A stretch of DNA of 64,000 nucleotides from Arachnopeziza araneosa (GCA_003988855.1 QYAI01000112.1:1-64000); one strand, 5' to 3'. Counted from the stretch's first letter, positions 22,356-34,358 are shown. Made by a program: numbers and translations. Notes: generated by a model from the sequence alone, not told the origin.

Positions 22356-23030
22356 CCCTACGTCAAAAGGGGAAGAGTTTCAACAAGAGAACCGTCAAAC
22401 GACATGGCCTCCCCCTTCCCGCTTAGCCCCGAAGCCGATCGTCACACTAACCGGTTCAGGTGCGTGCAAACATCCCAGTGCTTGACGAAAGGAAAGAAAG
22501 CATCCCGTCCTGTATGTCCTGTAAATAAGCTGCCTACCTTGCACCTGCAGCCAGGTCAAATAAGGTATCCCGCGAGTGCACCTCAAACGAAGGAGTAACG
22601 TGCCGTCTCGATGTGAAGATGGAGCCCGCTCCTCTCTCTCTCCGCGCGCCCTCTCTCTCTCTCCGCGCGCCCTCTCCCATCACTATCACACAAAGCCATG
22701 GGAGAGCAATAGGCATTCCCCTTTTTCCCTCCCCTCCCCTCCCTCCCTCCCGCACCCGCCGCCATACGGACGTAAAAACAGGAGCATCATTTGGGACACG
22801 CCCACGCACCAGAAACACATGGCGAGATACGAGACTATCTCCCCATGCGGAAAGGCCGCCCTAGGCCTAGGAATCCCGATCACTTGGTTTGCCCACTCGT
22901 ATTCCGATCAATCCCGGGGAAGGGGCTGCACCAACGTGCAAGAAAGGGAGATTAAGTTTGAGCCGTCGTTCGCCCCCCCATTTCACTAGTGTCGCTAGTC
23001 TGGTTGGGAACCTCTCTCTTTGCACTTTCC

Positions 23031-23107
23031 TATCATTCTATTATTCTATTATTCCATTATTCTATTATTCTATTATTCTATTATTTTTTATTTTTTTATT
23101 TTTTTAT
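23031..23107. repeat. (TATTC/TATTA)n AT-rich repeat
   Basis: A pentanucleotide-like TTCTA-TTATTC array grades into T-rich sequence. It is one of the few AT-rich tracts in this GC-rich block. Confidence 0.75.
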
Positions 23108-23762
23108 TTTCTTTACGAGCAGAGAGGTGTGGAGAATTTAGAGTCGCCGAGAGGTGAGACAAGGCCGCGATCTGACCATTCATCACAGCCGCCACCACCA
23201 ACACAACCCAACCCAACCCAACCCACGAGTCGCGGAAGGAGAGCCGTCCCAGCTAGCCTTGGGAGCGATGGCGGAGACCCAACGTACCAAACACATGGGT
23301 CGCCGCCTCTCCTCGTACCTACTACCACCGAGTCACGGCAGCTCCTCGTGTCTCGGGGGGAAGCATGTTTCTGGTAAATGGTGATGATGCTGAATACAGT
23401 AGTAAACAGTATCTCTGACAACCGATGGCCGATGACCGTGGAAACCCGACTCGCCGACCGACTGCCCGGCGCCCCCACCACAGGAGAGGAGGATACTGGA
23501 CGACGACGACGACGACGACGACGACGGGTCCCAAGAGATGAAGACGCTGCGCCGCCGCCGTAGCAGCAATGGACGGCCGCAAAGCCTCCCCCCGCCCTCG
23601 GACATGTTTCCTAGCTAGCCATGTTTTCCTCCCTCCCGTACCTACCGTCCGTATCTACCGTACTCACTTGCGCTGCCTGTACAAAGTACTCTCTCTGTCC
23701 GATGATGACGAGTCATGCCTGAAACAGAGTACAGTACAGGTCGAACCCTACCTCCCTCCCCA

Positions 23763-23821
23763 TTGACTGACTGACTGACTGACTGACTGACTGACTGACT
23801 GACTGACTGACTGACTGACTG
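23763..23821. repeat. (GACT)n perfect tetranucleotide microsatellite
   Basis: About fourteen uninterrupted GACT units. The perfection suggests recent expansion; a (GAC)n run also lies at about 23500-23526. Confidence 0.9.
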
Positions 23822-24669
23822 CTCGTACGGTCCCCGACTGGCCTGGCCAAAGCATCCTGACATGTCCTGTTCACCGCATGCAGGCGTCGTATATACGGTA
23901 CTCGACCCCAGACCCAACCCAGACCCAACCCAAACCCCATCTGCGGCTGATATCGAGTGAGGATGTTGCCTGCCTGCCTCTGATACTGTAATCAGTAAGT
24001 ATGAAATTTACCACTCCATCATCACCACCATTTACATCTCCACCTCCATCTAGTTCAACAAAACCTACTGCCTACAAAGAGCAGATGCATCAACAACGTA
24101 ATACCCCATCACCAGCAGGCTCCCTCCGTCCATCCATCCACCCATTCATCGTCTACGCCATCGATCAATCGCGCTGCTTCCAAGCAAGCAAGCAAACCTC
24201 TAGGCACCCATCCATCGGTTCATCTATTCAGATGCACACACACCAAAAAAAAATACCCCCCAGACCAACACATCGTCCATGAGGATAATCATCTAGGCGC
24301 CCATTTGATTAAGCTTTGGCCATGGTCATGGCCAAGACATGCAGAGCATCGCGAGTTTGGTCCTCTCCGCGTGGCTCCTCTGCGTTGAGAGACGGCCTAT
24401 AGACTGCGCTGGGGCCGGGGAGATCGCGTCAAGTGACAGTGTAATCAATATCCCACTTCCCTCTACAGGATCGAGATGATAAGGACGAAGAAGCTGCCTA
24501 GAAGAGAGACACTCGGCCCTCCATCCTCCCTGTGCATAAAGGAGCGGTAGTTAAGAGACAATTGGTAATATTATATATAAATGACCTATGAACATGATCC
24601 CCAGAAACGCCACCTTCCCGCTCGATGCAGATGCCGCAAACACCTTGTATCCAGAACTCCTCATGAGCG

Positions 24670-26939
24670 TTAGTCTGCTTTTATGGCGCTACATACTGTT
24701 AGTGAAGCTGACGTGGAAGGGCTGAAAGACTCACCCGTAGATTCTCCTCACAAATGCATATGCCGTCAGGAAGCCTACCGTCCCGGTCAAGAGCCCATAC
24801 ACTATACATGCAATGCCACTATAACTAAAGAACAAGAGGCTGCTAATGAATCCTTCGATATGCAGCTTGGTGAAATAATACCAGACGCAGTACATGAAGA
24901 CCCAGATAGCACTGCCTCCACCAGCAAAGAAAGAATGCCACCACCAGTTGTAGTCTTCGGAACAGAGCTTGATGTAGATCGTCACGATGGTGACTTCGGC
25001 AATGGTGAGGATCAAGATGATAGATACGACGGACAAGAAGCCAAAGACGTAATAATACCCCGATTTGTCTTGCCAGAGAGATTGGAAGACGAAGAGGAGC
25101 TCAATGAAGATGACGGCAAATGGGATGAGCCCAGCCAGTAAGATGGAATGCGGTGACCGGATGTACCAGGCCTGAACCGGTACTTGTCTAGGAATGGTCG
25201 TCGTCTTGGTGGGGTGTTCCCAAGCACCGGTTCGGACGTAACCATACCAGGATCCAACATAAACTAGAGGGAGCTGAATGCACAGCCACAACATGATGAT
25301 TGCAACGAGGGTGCCGAATGGTAGGGCTGTGGAGGAGGCTTGGGCCCATACGAACAGGTTGAGGATGAATACCAGAGCAAAGAGGAGACCGGGAAAGAGA
25401 AGTGCAGTAATGATGGTGTTCTTGCGCCAGTTGAGACCTCCAAAGGTTTTGTAGACACGTCCAGAAAAATATCCAGAGAAGACGCCTGCAAAGACAAAGA
25501 GTCCTACTCCCACAGAGACAAACCCGCCGCGGAAAGACGGGTTCAAGATTCCAAGGCTGCTGAGGAAGAGGAGGCCAACAGCCATGAAGACCAGCTGCAT
25601 ACCCGAACCGATGAGAGGCGCAAGCAGGTAGCCACATGCAGGAGCACGAAACACGTCCCCGTGGAGCAGCTTCCATCCCGTCACGTCTTCCAATGGTTCT
25701 TCGTCCGATGAGACATCCGCGTCATTCTCTGTATCCACAACTTGTTCGAGCAATCCAGAACCAATCTTGTCACCGGTTTTGGGCGTTCTGGATCCGCTTC
25801 CTGGTCGTGACTTTCGCTTCTCTCTCAATTTCCCGCCCTCGATAGCTGAGTCCTTGTATGTCTTGATATCTCCTCTGATGGTCCTTGCCAAGATCATAGC
25901 CACAATTGCGCTCAGAAGTCCTGAAATGATCAGCGAGTTGATGATGGCCAGCCAATGGATCCGGGAGCCCGCCTCTTGATTTACAAAGTAGAGATCCCAT
26001 CGATGTGACCACTCAATCTTATCATCCTCTCGCCAGTACACCGAGTACGAATATGGAATATCGAGGGTAGCTCCATCATCGATATCCAACTCTCTCTCAG
26101 GGGGGTGATAAGACGATTGCGGGTCAAATTGCGAAGAGATTTCAGTGCCGTTCGGAGGTAGATATAACTCGAAAGCAGAATCTACCTCGTCTATATCTGC
26201 GGGACAGCCATCTGCTTCTCTCTTTCCAGCTCCAATGCTCTTTGTATAGACCTCAAATCCTACCACAACTTTTCCACCTCTGTCTCCATCTCTTCCATGC
26301 GCTTTGCGGTATCGGATGATAATTGTAAAGTGGTTATTCAGATAATATCTCGATCTGCCATTCCCTGGAACAATATCCTTATAACCAAGTTTGAATCCTG
26401 CAGCGTAGTATTTGCGCGACCTGTCCACAGTGACGAAACTTGTTGCTCCTGGAAGATTGTCCACGATCCATTCTGTCACATAACCATCCTTGACCATCTG
26501 CTTTGCGTTCTTGAGACCCTGTCGGCTGACAGTCTGCGTACAGAGGGATTTACACTCTTGATCCTGCCCCATTACAAGCTCAATGTCGGATTGGGTAATT
26601 CGGTCTCCGCGTAGGACCTCGCCCAGATTGAGTGAGATGGTCTGGCCGCTGAGAAGAGAGGAACCAGCATGGTGTGCTCCTGTAGGTGGGCAAACAAATG
26701 GGAGGTCGTAGTACGCATATTGAAGCTGGGTATTATCGGAGTACACCTTATTCACGAGGAGAGGAATAGCTTCGTTGTCTTTGTAGCTCTTTATCGAATA
26801 TCCTAGGAGAATCAGCTTGCTTTCTGTCTATCTAGACACTGCAGAGCTCACCTGGTATGTAGAACGCCTGTGTATACGTAATGAGAATCGTGAAGAAAAG
26901 GAAAAGCCTCCCAAGCCGTAATCGAGAGCCCGCCGCCAT
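24670..26939 (-). CDS. TM9/EMP70 (nonaspanin) family membrane protein
   Basis: Three exons (26939-26852, 26802-24735, 24688-24670) give 724 residues. Exon 1 is a signal sequence (LFLFFTILITYTQAFYIPG). A large luminal domain follows (KSYKDNEAIPLLVNKVYSDN; YDLPFVCPPTG; GEVLRGDRI), then nine predicted membrane segments from about residue 310, with family-typical LLHGDVFRAP and PLVYVGSWYG. These proteins work in Golgi and endosomal membranes in sorting of membrane proteins. The last intron (46 bases, GTGAGT to TATGTAG with a CTAAC branch site) places the final six residues on a 19-base exon, ending AIKAD. That restores the K-x-D/E tail signal known to hold TM9 proteins in the Golgi. The gene looks intact. 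Confidence 0.95.
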
Positions 26940-28528
26940 GTTGTCTGTGTCAAATCATCCAGTTCGTACGCTCGTCGCGATATCCTCACTGACTCTCCAA
27001 CGACCCCCAAAAGCTATCTGCCGATCGTGAACCTTCTTGTATATCCAGAAAGTGGCTAAAAATTGCTTCGTGGGACTTTTGCCGGCTGATAGGAGAAAGG
27101 GGATCTCGGATGATGGATTCGCTGGTAACGAGCGTAATTGGCACAGAGTACCGAGGGAATAAGCACTTAACAGGAGTGATTAAGTGACGCGTTTGAGGAT
27201 TCGAGATGTTATCCAAGCACGGTCTTGTCCCAACTGAGCCAGTAATCAGATTGGACTTTGAATGTTTGTCGTACAAAGCTTAAAGAAGGGTTGCGTTGCG
27301 TGTCGTTTCTGCAGATGGGGTGGCTTTTTGGCCAGGGGCTATCTTCGATCTGCTTCAGGCTGGACGGGAGACGGGACATCATCTGAGACAGGGGCTCGGC
27401 ACGTGATACCATATGTTTTCAAGAGATGGGTAGATTTTCATGAGTTGAATTTTAAGGTAACTGCTAGTGTTTAAAGTTGATTCCCAGAACTATTGTTTAT
27501 CGGTTCAAATTTTCTCCAGTTCCAAGGCACAAAAGAAAATATTGTAGACGAGCTTGGAAATATTGTAAGTGCCCAGGTTTGAATTCTAATCGTATGTCAA
27601 GACACTAAATGTAGGGTAAGTGTACTAGTTCGCGGCACACTCTCTTTTCATTTTGGAGCGGATAAACGCAATATATGATTGAATTGCGGTAAGGAAAATT
27701 CGGGCTTTGTTTACTGTTCCACATCATTGAACCTCGTGTCTTGAAAGAATCTAGATGTCAACGTCAAGAATAGGAGGACGTAGATACAATATCCAGCCTA
27801 ATTTCTAAACTTCTCTTTTTTACTAAGCTCACTAAGAAATGTGACATCCCAAGTCAAAAGCAGCACCATCGCGAGTATCGTAAATTACACAAGTACAGTT
27901 GTCTGAGGTACCCGATCTTGATATTGAGAATCGCAGGATTGAGTTACACATCTCGAAGGATTGACATAGTTTGTAAGACTGATTGTTTAGTAGCCCAAAT
28001 GCATGTGCTTCGACACTTGAACTTAAGCGGCCAGAATCAGAGCACTTTGTTCACGTTGGTATTGAGAACAATCTCTCTGATATAACTTTGTATGAAATGC
28101 AATTATTTTTATGATTTCAAAAATCTCAGATTATCTACATAAACCAGGTGTAGAAGCCAAGTACTTCATAGAAGTTATCTTATGGTTTATTTGTTGCCTT
28201 CAGTCCTTCTCTTCTAATAAATGTCTGTGAGTCCAATACTTAGTGGAATAAGGAAACTATGTTCTGAGACCTTGGCTAGCGACTTCAGCAAGTTGAGCCA
28301 CCGTCAAGTAGAGAATCTACCTTGCTGCTTGTCTAATTGGCCTCTATTGGCGGTTATCGTGAGGCTTGCGCTGCGCCATTGTGATTGACTAAAGCTCAGT
28401 CCCACTACTCAGCCTAGCCTACAATAAATATATGTCACTCAGATGCTGTACCAAAATATTCTTTAGCCAATTTCGAGTTCGCGCATAGTTTACAGATAGC
28501 AATTTTCCTTTTTCATAATATCTGTCAA
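26940..28528. other. Gene-poor AT-rich intergenic region
   Basis: A 1.6-kb stretch with stops in all frames and no repeat or motif that I recognise. The first few hundred bases are the TM9 promoter. Confidence 0.4.
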
Positions 28529-30018
28529 ATGAATTCTCATCAATCCAGGAGTTTGCCACGGCCTCTTCAATGGCTTAACTTCAGTACTGCTTCCTATGTA
28601 TATTTCATCCAATAATGCGACAGCTAACAGCTCAAGCAGCGGCGCCAAGTTCTGATACTCAATCAATTTACGAATATAAGGATATTTCCTCTCTCCCAGT
28701 GCCAGTCAGCCGTCTCCTGACGCGCCTGATGCTTATATCCAAAGACATTGACAATCAAATTGTCCACGATATTGACAGAGATTCGTATGGTAAGCCTTTG
28801 GATGAACGAGCTGTGGAAGAATATCAAACTGCTTTATCGAAGGGAAAGGGATCATCAGATGTCGCACGGGCTTTCTTGAAAGTTGACCAAACCCGCATAG
28901 CCCTTCGCCAAAAGAGTTTGATCGCAATGAGATTGTTGGCATGAAGGAACAATTAAAACGCCATGAGAGCGAATCGATATTCTCTTATCTGAGCGATCAT
29001 TCTCTTCTCAAGCACTGGGTCGACCAATTTTCCATCATGGTACAGGATTTTAGCAAAGACTTAGCTGAATACTCCTATAACCACTATGTACAGAGGGAAG
29101 GTGAAATACTGTATAAGAGTAGACAATTCTTGACCAAATATGAAGATATGTCCGCAAATTACGAGGCACTGGTAACATATTTGGAAACCAACCGGTGTTG
29201 TCTACCGGTCGAAATTGAATCAGGAGTTGCAGACAGATTGCATACCCTAGAATCATTTATTGATTCAATAGAACACACCAGGAAAACGGGATACGGGGAT
29301 ACACCTAAAGGCAGGAATATGAATCAAGATGAAAATTTGGATCAGTAAGAAACAGGGAGCTTTGCATAAGTTGATACACTAATGATTTCTCTGGATAGAT
29401 TTCTACGTCGGCGCAGGGAGAAAACTTCGGCACCCAGAAGTTAGAATCTCCTTGCCAACTCTTCAGATATTAACCTATACTTACAAAAGCTTGATAGGCG
29501 TAATAATGGAGCCTCTTCCTATGAGTAGGCATCCTATGCCCAAGTGGATTAGTGGGGCCGTTGTGAGGGATCTGTTGTATTAAGTTTTGTTTCCCACGCT
29601 AATAAAACTTCAGGAAACCTCAATGATCATTGCCATCTTCTGTATTTGTATAGTTCTAGCAACAGCATTTGAAGTAGCTGCTTTTGTCAAAGTCCCACCA
29701 GAGAACTCCTCAGGATCTGCGAGCTCTCCAGGCTTCTTTTCGGCTTCTCAACAATTCGTGTGGTCAATCCTAGGACTCTATCTTACCATTATTCCCGCAT
29801 TGGGAACCAAATATTTTACACAACGTTTCGGCTTCTGGACGTGGGCTTTCACTGGAACCTCTACATTTTTTGCTATTGCGTCTTTGATATTCTATTTCAC
29901 CATCTCCCCAGCAGCGTGCGAAATAGCCGGTTTTGCAGCAAACGCCGCTCAGGCCTTTGTCGTGCTTCAATTAATTCAAGGCGTTAGAACGATCCCTATG
30001 AATGAAAAGAGCGAGTAA
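28529..30018 (+). pseudogene. Broken helical/multi-span membrane protein gene
   Basis: A possible N-terminal piece (PRPLQWLNFSTASYVYF) starts at ATG 28529 and meets a TAA at 28613. From 28615 a helical, charged segment is open (KDIDNQIVHDIDRDSYGKPL), shifts frame at an AAAA run (28910-28913; one more A would restore it) and continues to 29345 (EFDRNEIVGMKEQLKRHES and on). A good intron (GTAAGA at 29347, branch CACTAAT, GGATAG) leads to a frame with in-frame TAGs at 29442, 29526 and 29550. A TAA at 29581 precedes the last part. That part (29614-30018) encodes three to four membrane spans (MIIAIFCICIVLATAFEVAA; FVWSILGLYLTIIPAL; TFFAIASLIFYFTI). The order suggests a cytosolic helical domain plus a C-terminal membrane domain. 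I cannot name the family. Unrecognised introns could explain some breaks but not all. Confidence 0.5.
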
Positions 30019-30405
30019 AGATTATGTAAAGGCGCATTATGATGTCTTGGTATCCGTAGAAATTGGAGGATGAGTGATATTTGGTTGCTCTGAAAGATTG
30101 CTTACTTAGAATTTTGTCCATAATCAAGTCGCATGATTGATGAATTAAACTATTTCAAAACTATCTCGAAGATGTTTCAAGTCTTTTTTTCTCAAATCTT
30201 CTTAAATTCAGACTTCACTCTTCCTTCCTTCTTAGCCCCCATTCTGATTCATCTCCATATGAAGCATTCAGCACATTCCCTCTACCTTTTAACGCTTAGA
30301 GAAGAATCGACATTCTTCCCACAAGGATCAAGCTGATACTTTCACTTGATCACTATCTCACGTTGAATCAATTGTTGATTCAAAACTCTCCTTTAACATA
30401 GCGCT
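30019..30405. other. Intergenic
   Basis: A short AT-rich spacer containing the 3' flank of the broken membrane gene and a pyrimidine-rich promoter for the first BTB paralogue. Nothing else is visible. Confidence 0.35.
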
Positions 30406-32034
30406 ATGCCATCATCCTCACCGCTGTCAAGTCCACCAGCCACCCGCTTACGAGTTAAGAAGCCAATATCTTACGTGCTAGCGTGGCCAGAACTTCGGGA
30501 GCGCGGATCACCTTCGTCTTCGTCTTCCTCCCTATCCACTTCATCATCACGATCCAGATCGCCGGCCCCATCTCTATCCTCACTTCTTCCACAATCTTAC
30601 ACTACTTCATCCGACCACGACAACGTGCACGAATCTGATTCCAAGGCGGAAATCATGCCCCCGAGAGGCCCAAAGACTAGCAAGAGAGCGGCTAAGAATC
30701 GAACTCGAGAATTTGAAGACGATTCTGAAGCTGATTCTGTAGCCGATTCTGAAGCCAAACCCCCAAATAAGAAGATGAAGATCCAAAAGGGCAGAAGAGC
30801 AAAAAAGGCAGACTTTGAAGACGAGGAGTTTGAATGCGAATGCACTTCAGTTTTAAATCACAAAAGCAAACTCGAATGTGAGCGCAAGAAGCAAGTTTCA
30901 AAACATATGGAAATCAGCACCAGGGAAGTAGTGCTCAGAACATTCATCTTTGAAAAAAACTGATTGGGTGATAGTATTATGATCACTTCCCAAAAAATGG
31001 TTGTTGTTCACGTAGGCGATGCGGATGAGAAACAAACATTTGTGGTGTATCGAGATTTGCTGATGCTTCATTCTGGACTCTTCCGGGAGCTTTTATCTGA
31101 GAAATCTGAAGAGAAGAAGACCACCAGAGACACGAAGATAACAGAGGTGAAGAAAGATGCTTGGGAAATAACTTACGATAGTTTCTACCTCACTTCCGCT
31201 AGGGGACTTCTAACGGCCTCGAGCTCTTGCACTGTCGGAAAGAGCGAGTTTCCTCAGAAAACGACTTCGCTTGGTGAAAGCGACGAAAAGTCCGAAATCA
31301 AAGCTTTGCCATCCGTCCAGCAGAAAGTAAACGAAGAGGAGAACTGGAAAAATCAACCAATGCAATGCATCACACTCCCTGATATCCAGCCCGTCCAATT
31401 TGCCAACTTTCTATCCTGGCTTTATACCGGCTCTTTGATCTCTCTCCTCTCAGACCTGATCGCTGAAGGTTGCACTGATGACCGTTTCGAGAAACTCTAT
31501 ATCATTGGCGGAGAGCTCATTGCACCTTCATTCCAGAACCACCTCATGAACAGTCTGTGTGAGTGTGAAGCAGAGAAGGTAGAGAGTTGGGCGAATCCGT
31601 CGACCGTAGGAGATTTATGGAAGATGAGCGCGGCCCTAGGAGATGAAGTTGGGAAGGTTTCGAAGCTGTTGAAATTCCTAGCAGCTTGTTTGGCTGCTGC
31701 TAGCATTTTTGAGACGTTTGCCGAGGAAAATGAAAAGTGCAAGAAGTGGAAGAAATTATTCTCTGAAAATCCAGATATCACATTTGCTGTGCTGCAAGCT
31801 ACCTCTTCTAAATGGAATAGCAGCAAACCATGGGATGAGAAATACAGAGCAGATTTCATGATTGAAGAGCAGACTGTAGAGGAAAGATGGCAACAGCTGA
31901 TTCTGTCGAATAGAACGGAGAAGGATATCAGGACAGCTGCAGAGAGAGGAGATGTTAGGGCGAGATTGGAGTTGGCGCATTTGAAAAGAGAAACAGGCAC
32001 TGGAGATGATGAAGACGATGAAGATGATGAATAA
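30406..32034 (+). CDS. BTB/POZ-domain protein, tandem paralogue A
   Basis: Exon 1 (from 30406) encodes a Ser/Pro-rich, Lys-rich disordered N terminus ending in a Cys/His patch (FECECTSVLNHKSKLECE). Exon 2 encodes a BTB-type core (VVVHVGDADEKQTFVVYRDL, then LMLHSGLF) and a C-terminal block including LPDIQPVQFANFLSWLYTGS, ending in an Asp/Glu tail. BTB domains mediate dimerisation, often as cullin-3 adaptors. The junction is uncertain: a 47-base intron from GTAGTG (30928) to GGTGATAG (30974) has a good branch site but is one base out of phase. A GC-AG intron starting two codons later would be in phase and matches paralogue B. The fallback start for exon 2 alone is ATG 30979. The tandem partner at 32616-34048 shares every segment. 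Confidence 0.75.
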
Positions 32035-32615
32035 ACAGTAGTGAGACAGTGAAAGTGGATGGGAGGGGGAAAACTGGAGATGAGGAATTGAACGGGCCCC
32101 TCACGAAACAAAATTCCGAATTAGCATCAATTAGTCTAGATCTTTGTTAAGGAATAAAATAAAATTTATCCTAACCTGTATCCAGTGTATCCAGAGCTGA
32201 AAATAACAGACTCAAGTTCCGCGTAAGATTAAGAGGAGCGGAACACTACGAGGTTTAAATGTATTCTATTGTTAAGTTAAAATATATATCGTTTCGTTGT
32301 ATTCAAACTCTGGTCTTAAAGCAAGAGCTAAATGGAAGATCTTAATCTAATGAGAACCTAGATTCTAGCTGTGAAATATTTCAAGACCTTACTACTGAGA
32401 ATTCTCTCATTTTTTCAAAGGCTACATATAACTTGATAATCCGGACGTGAGTCTATAACTTTCATTCTCGCTATTTAGGGTTCAAGTGATTTTAAGCAGA
32501 TGTCAAATTATTACAAATATCCCTCTCTTCTCAACTCCTACTCCATCAGCCTTCCCAACTTCCACAACAAAAACCACAATCCACCAAACAACTAAACTCC
32601 CCACTAATCTACACT
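32035..32615. other. Intergenic spacer between the BTB paralogues
   Basis: A 581-base AT-rich spacer without coding sign; it separates the two copies of a tandem duplication and carries the promoter of the second. Confidence 0.35.
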
Positions 32616-34048
32616 ATGTCTTCACCTACACCGCAACCCCGACCACAAAGAATCAAATGCCGACCTAGCCCGTCTCGCTACATTGAATCGTCTCCATCTA
32701 GATCCGGATCCGTCTCAACATCAACATCAACAACCTTTTGTCCATTCCCTCGAACCATGGCAGGATTAAAACGACCGCCACCAACGGCCAAGAAAGCCAC
32801 ATCCAAAGTTAAGAAGGCAAAGAAGGCAAAGAAGGCAAAGAAAACAAGGAAAGAATATTCCTGTGGTGAAGGTCATAAGAGTGAAGCCGAATGTGAATGG
32901 GCTGAGCGACAGGCGGTTCATGCGGAAATCAGTGGGGCGTATGTATATCCCTTTTTTTTTAACGCCGTTTCGCATTGAATGTTGAGAAATCGAAGAGATG
33001 AAGAGAGCAATAGAAGAAAGGAGAAGAGAGATGAAGCTTATATAAACAGGCTGACTTTCACAGTGTCATGTTAGGGTCCCAGGGAGTGGTCAAAGTTGTG
33101 GTCGGGAGTGAAGAGACTGAGCAGGTTTTTTGGGTGCACAAAGAGTTGTTGGTGTTGCATTCGGCGTTGTTTAAAAGGACTCTGGGAGATATGAAGGCTG
33201 AGAGTAGTGATGAGGGTCAGGGTAGTGAAAGCGAAGGGGAGAAAGCTGTTGCGAGGCAGAGTTTGAAAAGAGTTGTGAAGAGAGAGAAGAAAGTGGTGAA
33301 GAGAGAGGCAACCGTTTCGCTCTTTGTCAAAGGAGAGAAATTCTCCACGAAGGAGTCACCTTTTTCGTGGAATTCATACTCCACCCCTATGGATTCCCTC
33401 AAACGATCCTCGACCTCCAACCCTCCATCAAGGCGTCAGTCCAGAGCTGCAGCACCATCACCAATCCAACCAGACCTCGCAGTCCTATCAGCCTCCTCAG
33501 AAATCATCCCAATGATCACCATGCGAGGCATCGACCCAGTTCTCTTCGCCGACTTCACCAACTGGCTCTACACAGGCGACCTGTGGAACCCCTTCTCAAA
33601 CATGGAAGAGGAATTTCCAGAGCTTGTACCGACGTACGATATAATCTCTCTTTACCTCCTTGGAGAGAAGTTACTCTCGATATCGTTCCGGAATATCATG
33701 CTGGAGAATATACGCCGAGCCGGATCGGTGGTTGTTGCCGACTCGCGGGAGATGCGTCGAGTTTGGGAGCTTACGGCGGATGAGACCGTTGGGGGTAATG
33801 GCATGCTTCGCAAGTTTGTTGCTTCATGTGTCGCGGCACAGAATCCTTTTGAGAATCATGCTCCTGGGACAGCAGAGAGAAAGGAGTGGGAAAAGTTGTT
33901 TATCGAATTACCTGAGATATCACTTGCTGTTCATCAAGCTGCCGGCTCTCGATGGCATAGAACGGACCCATGGGATGATGAATATCGGAATGACTTTATG
34001 GTGGAAGAAGAGGATCTTGAGAAGCGGTGGGAGGAAATGATTTTGTAG
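32616..34048 (+). CDS. BTB/POZ-domain protein, tandem paralogue B, truncated by an in-frame TAG
   Basis: Exon 1 (32616-32938) and exon 2 (33064-34048) join in phase across a 125-base intron (GTATGT; TTTCACAG). The layout copies paralogue A: a basic disordered N terminus with a KKAKKAKKAKK run, the Cys/His patch YSCGEGHKSEAECEW, then a BTB core (VVKVVVGSEETEQVFWVHKE, LLVLHSALF) and MRGIDPVLFADFTNWLYTGD. The frame ends at TAG 34046-34048, but the same frame continues for 41 more codons to TAA 34172-34174 and aligns with the end of paralogue A (AGLVKAKLGLAHLWRDR against RGDVRARLELAHLKRET). So either a recent nonsense change removed the last 41 residues or the stop is read through. Confidence 0.8.
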
Positions 34049-34358
34049 AATAAGATAAAGCATGATGTTGCGAGAAGAGCTGCGGCTGGGCTGGTGAAAG
34101 CAAAACTGGGACTTGCGCACTTGTGGAGAGACAGAAATGTGAGGGAAATCGCCGACTCCAACGATGATTCATAATTTAGACGGGGCATCCATGGATCAAT
34201 ATCTGCTAACGGAAGAGATCTCGCATACGCAACCGCGCTGATGAGTAGGTTGGAGCTTTCCAGATATTAAGATCTCCAAAGTAGGACATGCACAGACAAT
34301 GTTCAAAGGCCAACGACTTTGACAAGCAATTGGTCACTTCTCAGATGCATATATTTAT

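Larger units (their letters stand above)
20636..24669. promoter_or_regulatory. Four-kilobase microsatellite-rich upstream region of the Zn2Cys6 gene
   Basis: This lies between the 3' end of the TM9 gene and the start of the regulator, both on the minus strand. It is therefore mainly promoter and leader of the regulator. It contains at least ten different simple repeats and short duplications, polypyrimidine tracts and no convincing coding frame. Such long leaders are common for fungal regulatory genes, but transcription cannot be seen here. Confidence 0.45.

Noticed and set aside
22119..22989. Overlapping 130-160-codon plus-strand frames upstream of the regulator
   Set aside because: Ser/Leu/Pro-rich low complexity from CT-rich repeats, no splice logic and no recognisable domain.
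29347..29581. Fully spliced gene model through the 29.4-29.6 kb stops
   Set aside because: The available introns shorter than 40 bases or with wrong phase do not remove all stops; a broken gene is simpler.
34046..34174. Intron removing the TAG in BTB paralogue B
   Set aside because: No GT donor and AG acceptor pair of plausible intron length lies around the stop that keeps the conserved downstream frame.
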